From: Bacteroidota bacterium
GTDB taxonomy: Bacteria; Bacteroidota; Bacteroidia; B-17B0; Aurantibacillaceae
DNA length: 12,998 bases
NCBI GenBank assembly: GCA_023433205.1
Contig: JAEZDS010000180.1
Location: 1 to 12,998 of the forward strand
Direction: 5' to 3'
Made by a program: the position numbers and the translations under genes. This document shows, piece by piece, positions 8,110 to 12,998 of the stretch. The notes beneath the pieces are model-generated. The model was not told the DNA's origin, did not search any database, and worked only from the letters and a program-made list of their open reading frames with translations. Every line of letters starts with the position of its first letter. Position 1 is the stretch's first letter.

Positions 8110-9148
8110 TGGCGAGGTTATCGTATTCCAGTTGCATGTCTATTCTGCTGCCGCCCAGATAGGTTGCCCACTGCCTGACCATATTCTGGTCGAACTTCAA
8201 GACAAAAATATCGGAACTGGGGCCAGTTAAGCTTCCCTGGAAATAAGTACCTGCATTATGAACCGGCAAATTTGTAGAAGTAGTGGTTCCTGTAACAAAC
8301 AAATTGCCGCCTTTGTCGCAGGCCAAACTCATTCCACGATCAGAACCGGCGCCACCGTACAATGTTCCCCACAATAAATTACTGCTCCCTGAAAATTTTA
8401 AAAGGTAAATATCCGTCAGGCCCCCGGAAACACTCTGATAATAAGCCGAACTGCCCGGGTCAAAAAACGGAATGGTCGCAGATGTTTGTCCGGTAAGAAA
8501 CAGGTTTCCCTGGAGGTCGGTAGTACAGATGGGATGAGTGGCACCCTGTACATAGGTTGCCCATAAACGATTACCTGTATTGTCGAACTTAACTATAAAT
8601 CCTGTGCCGGAACCAGGAAATGTCCCCACAAAATAACCGCCACCGTTCTGCACAGGAAAGTCTGCCGAGGAGGTAGTTCCAGTCAGAAAAATATTCCCGC
8701 TTTCATCTGTGGCAATGCAGGTGCCCAGATCATAGGAAGTGCCCCCATAAAATGTTGACCAGGTGAGCTTCCCGGTACTGTCGAAACGCGACACGTAGGC
8801 GTCCATGCTTCCTGCCGACAAAGACTGAAAATAGGTGCCGGTATCTTTTGTTGGAAAAGATGGAGCGCTGGAACTTCCACACAAAAACACATTACCCGAA
8901 TTATCTGTAGCCAGGTAGGAGATATTGGCCGGTCCGAAAAAGGTAGACCATAACAAGGTTCCATCGTTGCTGAATTTCACTAAAAAACCGTGACCTGAGG
9001 CGTAATTCTGCAAATAAGTGCCTTGGCTCAAAATGGGAAAATCGTTGCTTGCCAAGTAGCCACACAAATACAGGTTTCCGGCCCTGTCGGTACTGTTACA
9101 CAAAGTGCCTTCAAAAGAGCTGCCGCCATAGAAGGTAGACCACAACAA
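7744..9148 (-). repeat. seven SBBP-type repeat units in the exported protein
   Basis: Units begin at W-[SAG]-[ST]-[FLY] motifs (for example WSTFYGG, WATYLGG, WSSLFGG) with Trp at joined-protein residues 283, 347, 410, 476, 540, 607 and 681. Spacing is 63-67 residues, and 74 for the last. Each unit also carries a D-x-x-GN-[LIV]-[FY] strand motif and a [FY]-[LIV]-x-[KR]-F strand. Seven units of this kind fit a seven-bladed beta-propeller, which is inference from repeat number. The repeats are diverged at DNA level, so this is an old protein repeat rather than a recent tandem duplication. Confidence 0.85.
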
Positions 9149-9988
9149 CTGCGGATCAATAACGAGTGTGCCGGGTGGCTTTTCCCCGAGATCAAAATAT
9201 ATCTTTGAGGTGTACAATCCTCCTTTTTTTGTTGCCGGTCCGGCCACAAATGCTGTAGGTATCTCTTCACCAGTTTCTTTTATGTAAGAGTACGGGGCCA
9301 TTTCGCTGATCCGACCCGAATGACCTTTCACAAGAAGCTGGCCTCTGTCATCTATCGCGGTTTTGCCCGCCGATACATATTCCATTACCAGTTTTGACAG
9401 ATCGGCCCCTTCATGCACAACAAAATCGTACTTGAAACCCTTAGAATCATCACTGTACAGTACCCAATCAATGCCCGGGTAAATATTACGCACGGTGATC
9501 CTAGCATACTTTTTTACATCATAAAAAATTTCTTCTTTGCCCAGTAAAAAATGATATGAGGCTATCCCCGCCGGTCCTTTAATGATATTTTCTCTGCTGA
9601 TCCCAGCTCCAGGCAGGATCAACTCAATCTTCTCATACTTCAGATTTTCTGCTTCGTGCCCTTCCCGGCCGAAGCGCAGCCACTTACGCACACCTTTAAT
9701 TTTTTCTTCTTCCTCCAGAAATACGTAAGTGATGCCAGTGGTCGTAATATACACATCAAGTCCGGGAGCCTCCGCTTTAAACAAGACATTCGTTGCGGCC
9801 TCTCCATTGGTGTTTCTAAGTTGTCCCACATTTTCAAGAAACTCGAGCGGCTGGCCCCTCAAGTCGCCCAAACCAACAGAATGCTGCAAACCAAACCTTC
9901 CTTCATTCGCAAGGGTCTGTGGCACATTAAAAAGCATGGCAGCTAAGAGCAGACTGCAATTCAAAATAATAGTATTTGATCTTTTCAT
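7964..9988 (-). CDS. N-terminal part of frameshifted T9SS-exported protein (DUF7948-like and SBBP repeats)
   Basis: This is the start of a large secreted protein, about 991 residues once joined to the downstream frame. Residues 1-27 form a signal peptide (MKRSN, a hydrophobic stretch, then TLA before NEG). Residues about 48-278 resemble the DUF7948 N-terminal domain that precedes SBBP repeats, recognised by FLENVGQLR and GIDWVLYSDDSKGFKYDFVV. From residue 279 the SBBP-type repeats begin, six in this frame. The sequence stays convincing to about DNTIDTT (residue 662), then reads QNNNKPSQIF and stops, while a neighbouring minus-strand frame continues the repeat pattern. A single extra base in the AAA at 7982-7984 would explain this, since removing it joins NNN to NLARFSN. 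The start ATG has no Shine-Dalgarno site. The ligand and function are unknown; such propellers are usually assumed to act at the cell surface. It lies 137 bp downstream of the ATPase stop, same strand. Confidence 0.88.
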   Translation of the reverse strand: MKRSNTIILNCSLLLAAMLFNVPQTLANEGRFGLQHSVGLGDLRGQPLEFLENVGQLRNTNGEAATNVLFKAEAPGLDVYITTTGITYVFLEEEEKIKGVRKWLRFGREGHEAENLKYEKIELILPGAGISRENIIKGPAGIASYHFLLGKEEIFYDVKKYARITVRNIYPGIDWVLYSDDSKGFKYDFVVHEGADLSKLVMEYVSAGKTAIDDRGQLLVKGHSGRISEMAPYSYIKETGEEIPTAFVAGPATKKGGLYTSKIYFDLGEKPPGTLVIDPQLLWSTFYGGSSFEGTLCNSTDRAGNLYLCGYLASNDFPILSQGTYLQNYASGHGFLVKFSNDGTLLWSTFFGPANISYLATDNSGNVFLCGSSSAPSFPTKDTGTYFQSLSAGSMDAYVSRFDSTGKLTWSTFYGGTSYDLGTCIATDESGNIFLTGTTSSADFPVQNGGGYFVGTFPGSGTGFIVKFDNTGNRLWATYVQGATHPICTTDLQGNLFLTGQTSATIPFFDPGSSAYYQSVSGGLTDIYLLKFSGSSNLLWGTLYGGAGSDRGMSLACDKGGNLFVTGTTTSTNLPVHNAGTYFQGSLTGPSSDIFVLKFDQNMVRQWATYLGGSRIDMQLEYDNLAIDTCGNLFVGFTTQSRNLPFQQACDGGMFDNTIDTTISQNNNKPSQIF

Positions 9989-10125
9989 GGGTAGTGTTTT
10001 TTGTGCCTGAGATTACGGTGTCTTTTCAGCAGACATTTATACTAAGGTAAACAATTCTGCTTAACAGATTAATTAATTCAAATACAGTGGCTGGTCGTCT
10101 TATGTGAAAATCAGGTTTTATTTTT

Positions 10126-11559
10126 TTAAACTGGCTCAAACAGTTCCTCTGCACGCAGCTCATTCTGCACATTACCAGAATAAGCGTTCTGCTGCAGACC
10201 AAATGTGCTGACAAATGTGAGAAAAACTGACTTTTTTGTTTTGGTTTCAGTTTTAAAGATCCCAACTTTATTTCGCAGAACAGCATCGTATTTTTTATCT
10301 ATCACAAAAGGATTAATTGAGAACTTCATTTCGAATAAGTTAATGACACCATCACGGCGGTCAATTACCAGATCGATTTGAGCGCCGCTTTCTGGCACTG
10401 TACTTCTCCAGGAAGACGCTGAAGTTTCTACACCGCTAATTCCCAGCGCTTTTTTTATTTGCGGGATATGAGCAAGACAGACCTGTTCAAATGCATAACC
10501 GCTCCAGGCCCGGTGTTTGGGACTATCAATCAGTTTCAGCCAATGACCGTTATCAAAATTTTTCTGACCGCGCATAAATCTTATGTGAAACAGGGAAAAG
10601 AAGTCAGAAAGCTGGTACAAACTGTTCCTTAATTTTTTACCAAAAGGAACATAACGTCTAATAAATCCGCTTTCTTCAAGCTCATCCAGCAGTCGGGTGA
10701 GCCCACCCCCATTTGCCAGCCCGCTTTGTTCGCTTATTTCTTCGCGGGTGAGTCCTTTGCCTTTTTTTGCCAGCGCGGCAACTATGGCTTCGTGTCGTTC
10801 TGCTTTTGCAAAAAGCGATTTGTAAAGGTTACTGAACTCTGCTGAAAGTTGCCCATGCGGTTCAAAACATGACCTGTTAATGTTCTGTGAAGCGCTAAGA
10901 CCTTTTTTTACTGCGTCCCAGTAAAATGGAATGCCACCGAGTACCATATAAAGCTGCACCAGCTGGAAATGATCCAGCGCAATTTTTTTTTGTTTCAGCA
11001 GTTGCGCGCATTCATTAAGTGTAAAAGGTTCTATCTTCAGTTTTTGAGTTACTCTATTATGAAGCCCGCCTTTGTTATTGATCAGTTTCTTAATCATCCA
11101 GGAGGCTGCTGAGCCACATACCAGCAGAAGAACATCCCTCCTGGCAGAGGCCCAGCTATTCCAGAAATGTTCAAGAGCGGCGATAAAACCAGAGTGTGGT
11201 GTATCGAACCAGGGCAGTTCGTCAATAAAAATGACTTTTTTTTTCTGTTTTGAATTTTTTATCAGCTTTCTGACCTGCTGAAAAGCTTCCATCCAGCTGG
11301 TTGATTCTTTGAACACCTGTTTTGGATTCTGCCCGCGTATGCACATGTTGAAATTCGCAAGCTGATTGGCAAGTGTGGCTTGCGCCAGACCGGTAATCCG
11401 AAACGTGAATTTATTGTCAAACACATTTCTCACAAGATATGTTTTGCCTATCCTTCGTCTTCCGTAAAGTGCAACGAACTCAGATTTGTCAGAGGTAAAT
11501 TTTTCCAGCAAAACCTCTGCTTCTTTTTTCCTGCCTATTACCGCTGGCAAAAATTTCAT
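10126..11559 (-). CDS. AAA/STAND-like ATPase with DUF234-type nuclease-like C-terminus
   Basis: This is a 477-residue P-loop ATPase of the ATPase_2 (archaeal-type) group. The Walker A motif is GRRRIGKT (residues 33-40) and Walker B is VIFIDELPW (109-117). A sensor-like strand, LLVCGSAASWM, lies at 144-155, and the family motif LGGIPFYW at 207-214. Residues about 251-305 look like a winged helix (LTREEISEQSGL, then LLDELEESGFIRRY). The C-terminus (about 320-477) matches DUF234, which I recall as belonging to the PD-(D/E)XK clan. A plausible nuclease core is visible: Glu358, Asp396 in IDLVID, and Glu410-x-Lys412 in FEMKF. No membrane segment or signal is seen, so it should be cytoplasmic. The function of the family is not established; a nucleic-acid or defence role is only inference. 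The start ATG lies inside a repeated TAGCCAAAATGAAA element, which suggests local control of expression. Confidence 0.9.
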   Translation of the reverse strand: MKFLPAVIGRKKEAEVLLEKFTSDKSEFVALYGRRRIGKTYLVRNVFDNKFTFRITGLAQATLANQLANFNMCIRGQNPKQVFKESTSWMEAFQQVRKLIKNSKQKKKVIFIDELPWFDTPHSGFIAALEHFWNSWASARRDVLLLVCGSAASWMIKKLINNKGGLHNRVTQKLKIEPFTLNECAQLLKQKKIALDHFQLVQLYMVLGGIPFYWDAVKKGLSASQNINRSCFEPHGQLSAEFSNLYKSLFAKAERHEAIVAALAKKGKGLTREEISEQSGLANGGGLTRLLDELEESGFIRRYVPFGKKLRNSLYQLSDFFSLFHIRFMRGQKNFDNGHWLKLIDSPKHRAWSGYAFEQVCLAHIPQIKKALGISGVETSASSWRSTVPESGAQIDLVIDRRDGVINLFEMKFSINPFVIDKKYDAVLRNKVGIFKTETKTKKSVFLTFVSTFGLQQNAYSGNVQNELRAEELFEPV

Positions 11560-11598
11560 TTTGGCTACAAGTGTACTAAAATACTACTTTATAGCCAA
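11559..11598. promoter_or_regulatory. dyad element 1, candidate operator at ATPase start
   Basis: This 40-bp element begins TTTTGGCTACAAGTGT and ends ATAGCCAA. Its ends are inverted (TTGGCTA at 11561-11567, TAGCCAA at 11592-11598). It directly abuts and overlaps the ATPase start codon. It is a sister of the element at 11627-11666: same length, same first 16 bases except one, same last 8 bases. A symmetric regulator-binding site or an mRNA-leader hairpin are both possible. Confidence 0.55.
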
Positions 11599-11626
11599 TA
11601 ACGAATCTGGATTTTGTGTAAGCTGT

Positions 11627-11668
11627 TTTTGGCTATAAGTGTCAAATGTGAACTAGTTATAGCCAAAA
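11627..11668. promoter_or_regulatory. dyad element 2, candidate operator
   Basis: TTTTGGCTATAA (11627-11638) and TTATAGCCAAAA (11657-11668) form a perfect 12-bp inverted repeat around an 18-base spacer. Its first 40 bases align without gaps with dyad 1, and the two centres are 68 bp apart. Four half-sites of the form TTGGCTAtAAgtgt therefore lie in this small region, a layout typical of cooperative repressor operators. No binding protein is known to me. Confidence 0.6.
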
Positions 11669-11763
11669 TGAAAATGAAGTGTATAGAAAACCTTTTTGAA
11701 CCTGCCACCTATAATTCAGCCCAGTGCAGTTACCGACACGCTGAACTTTTGGATCGGCTTTGA
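11668..11763 (+). CDS. possible small ORF or gene remnant (31 codons)
   Basis: An ORF begins MKMKCIENLFEPATYNS and ends AELLDRL before TGA. Its ATG lies in the TAGCCAAAATGAAA arm that mirrors the ATPase start. IENLFEPA resembles the last residues of the ATPase (AEELFEPV), which could mean a divergent second ATPase copy reduced to its two ends, or could be chance. There is no other sign that it is translated. It may be only part of an untranslated region. Confidence 0.18.
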   Translation: MKMKCIENLFEPATYNSAQCSYRHAELLDRL

Positions 11764-11909
11764 GTGGCAATAAACCCTCAAGGACTGCGATAATACTGTG
11801 TGTATTTAAAGGTTAGTGCTCCATTTGAGGAGTTATCAACCAACAACTGTGTTCACAACAATGTTCATTACTACGCTTTTAATCTGGCTGTGATCACTGG
11901 CATTTCTGA

Positions 11910-11917
11910 TACTTTTG
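11910..11917 (+). promoter_or_regulatory. candidate Bacteroidota -7 promoter element (TACTTTTG)
   Basis: TACTTTTG matches TAnnTTTG exactly and ends 24 bases before the ATG at 11942, which would give a 5' leader of roughly 20 bases. I see no TTG at the expected -33 distance, so the promoter is only half supported. Its presence argues that the in-frame TTG at 11915 is promoter sequence and not a start codon. Confidence 0.45.
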
Positions 11918-11941
11918 TGGCATAACAAATCACACAAAATC

Positions 11942-12943
11942 ATGAAAAAATCAATTCTGCTGTTAGCGGCAGTATGCACTTTGGGGCATGTCTCAGCCCA
12001 GGAGAGCGCGGAGTCCATGGGCGACGACCTGGTACCGAAAAACAAAAGAGGCAATGAGATTCTTCCTAAACAAGGGGATCTGGCGCTAGGGTTTAACACT
12101 TTCCCTGTTTTAGATCTGCTGTTTGACGCTTTTAAGGCCGGTGGTGCCACGCCCTCTGACATGGTGCAATACAGTTCATCGAGCAACAACCAGGTCACCG
12201 GCAAGTATTTTCTTGACGCGAAAACTGCGCTCAGGGTGCGGTTTGGCATCAACACGCTGGCTGGATCAGTTACCAGTCCGGTTCAGGATGCCATTGTAAT
12301 GCGGGATGCCTCGATGGGTACTGCCGATGATGTGGCAGCTGCCTCGCTTGTTAAAGTTGATGATAAGCTCAACTTCAGTAAAAACAATATTATGCTCGCC
12401 GCCGGTCTTGAAAAACGAAGGGGCTATCGCCGCCTGCAGGGTTTCTATGGCGCTGAGCTGGGATTCGGAATTACCAGTGCAAAGGAAAAAGCAACATATG
12501 GAAACGCTTTTTCTGATCAATACGAAGTTGAATACACCAGCGACTTTAATAGTTTATCCACTTCACTGCAGCAACCAGTAGCTGCAGGTCGAAGCCAGCG
12601 TAATCTGGAAGTACGGCACCGTGGTGGTTTCAGGGTAGGATTAAGAGGTTTTGTGGGCATTGAATATTTTGTTTTCGCAAAGATCTCTGTGGCCGCCGAA
12701 TATGGCTGGGGATATTCCGTTGCAACCCGTCGTTCACAGGAAATAACCCGCGAAGTGTATAACAATGGCCAGGACGGACCGGCAGTATTTAAAGAAGATG
12801 TAAAGCTGGATTCCAAAGAAGTGATTCATGGTTTTGCCGTTGACAATAACAACGGTCAGGCGTTTTCTCTTAACAATACTCTTAACGGCAACACTGCCCT
12901 GATGGGCGGGGCCGGCGCACTCACTCTTTTATTTCACTTTTAA
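11942..12943 (+). CDS. putative outer-membrane beta-barrel protein
   Basis: This is a 333-residue exported protein. The ATG at 11942 was chosen because it gives a clean signal peptide (MKKSILLLAAVCTLGHVSA, likely cut before QES). An upstream in-frame TTG at 11915 would add nine polar residues and overlaps the -7 element. The mature chain has amphipathic, aromatic-rich strands alternating with polar loops: GDLALGFNTFPV (45-56), TALRVRFGINTL (95-106), FYGAELGFGI (168-177), GFRVGLRGFVGIEYFVF (229-245), SVAAEYGWGYSV (249-260). It ends ALTLLFHF, and a terminal Phe is the usual recognition signal for the Bam assembly machine. This fits a small outer-membrane barrel, but I do not recognise a specific family or substrate. 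The acidic, Asn-rich loop at about 273-318 may be surface-exposed. Another gene starts 22 bases downstream. Confidence 0.8.
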   Translation: MKKSILLLAAVCTLGHVSAQESAESMGDDLVPKNKRGNEILPKQGDLALGFNTFPVLDLLFDAFKAGGATPSDMVQYSSSSNNQVTGKYFLDAKTALRVRFGINTLAGSVTSPVQDAIVMRDASMGTADDVAAASLVKVDDKLNFSKNNIMLAAGLEKRRGYRRLQGFYGAELGFGITSAKEKATYGNAFSDQYEVEYTSDFNSLSTSLQQPVAAGRSQRNLEVRHRGGFRVGLRGFVGIEYFVFAKISVAAEYGWGYSVATRRSQEITREVYNNGQDGPAVFKEDVKLDSKEVIHGFAVDNNNGQAFSLNNTLNGNTALMGGAGALTLLFHF

Positions 12944-12964
12944 AAACAAAAAATTTAAATCAAC

Positions 12965-12998
12965 ATGAAAACTACACATTTTATAACTGTAACAGCAC
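12965..12998 (+). CDS. start of a downstream gene, truncated by window edge
   Basis: An ATG preceded by an A-rich leader (AAATTTAAATCAAC) opens a frame reading MKTTHFITVTA, which remains open to the end of the window. The Lys and hydrophobic start hints at an exported protein, but only eleven codons are visible. The 21-base gap after the outer-membrane protein gene, with no terminator hairpin, suggests one operon. Confidence 0.55.
   Translation, partial: MKTTHFITVTA

Larger units (their letters stand above)
11554..11673. repeat. 14-bp inverted repeat enclosing twin dyads at ATPase start
   Basis: TTTCATTTTGGCTA (11554-11567) and TAGCCAAAATGAAA (11660-11673) are exact reverse complements bounding a 120-bp segment. 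Each arm reads outward as TAGCCAAA-ATG-AAA. On the minus strand this ATG is the ATPase start codon. On the plus strand it opens a 31-codon ORF. The arrangement looks like an inverted copy of a promoter-plus-start region, or the ends of a small mobile repeat. Confidence 0.8.
11560..11941. other. 382-bp divergent intergenic region
   Basis: This region separates the ATPase (minus) from the outer-membrane protein gene (plus). Its first 115 bases hold the twin dyads and bounding inverted repeat. Then comes a 31-codon ORF of doubtful value, and about 145 bases (11764-11908) in which I see no gene, RNA or strong hairpin. A TAnnTTTG promoter match lies just before the plus-strand gene. Confidence 0.7.

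Noticed and set aside
10031..10125. Terminator after the ATPase gene
   Set aside because: The best stem in this AT-rich stretch is only about 4 bp without a proper T-tail, so none was called.
11554..11673. Insertion sequence or MITE
   Set aside because: There is no transposase, and I see no target-site duplication outside the 14-bp arms; kept only as one alternative for the dyad region.
11890..11897. GTGATCAC palindrome
   Set aside because: Only 8 bp with no extension on either side; expected by chance.
11915..12943. TTG at 11915 as start of the outer-membrane protein
   Set aside because: It places polar residues before the signal peptide and overlaps the TACTTTTG promoter match; ATG at 11942 is clearly better.

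Overview
The window comes from a Bacteroidota (Bacteroidetes) chromosome. RpoB and RpoC are of the Bacteroidota type. One gene encodes a secreted protein ending in a type IX secretion system (T9SS) type A sorting domain, which is essentially restricted to this phylum. Start codons sit behind A-rich leaders without clear Shine-Dalgarno sites, and two TAnnTTTG (Bacteroidota -7) matches lie upstream of genes. I cannot name the genus.

Layout. Positions 1-2529 (+) hold the C-terminal two thirds of rpoB, cut by the window edge. A 123-bp spacer with unusual repeats follows, then complete rpoC at 2653-6948 (+). A strong hairpin terminator at 6974-7000 serves rpoC and probably also the convergent gene on the other strand. 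Positions 7012-9988 (-) encode a signal peptide, a DUF7948-like domain, seven SBBP-type repeats, Ig-like modules and a T9SS sorting tail. This reading frame is broken by an apparent +1 frameshift near 7980-8023, so it appears as two overlapping ORFs. Positions 10126-11559 (-) encode an AAA/STAND-like ATPase with a DUF234-type PD-(D/E)XK-like C-terminus. A roughly 380-bp divergent intergenic region then carries two 40-bp dyad elements directly at the ATPase start. Positions 11942-12943 (+) encode an exported outer-membrane beta-barrel protein, and a further gene begins at 12965, probably in the same operon.

How they work together: rpoB and rpoC encode the two large subunits of the core RNA polymerase and are co-oriented. 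The remaining genes are accessory: a T9SS-exported propeller protein, a lone ATPase/nuclease-like gene, and an outer-membrane protein operon of unknown role.

The most interesting non-coding signals are two. In the rpoB-rpoC spacer, one 5' arm can pair either with a proximal arm (13 bp) or with a second copy just before the rpoC start codon (11 bp). In the 11554-11673 region, the twin dyads are bounded by a 14-bp inverted repeat that embeds the ATPase start codon. No CRISPR array, tRNA, rRNA or recognisable transposase is visible.
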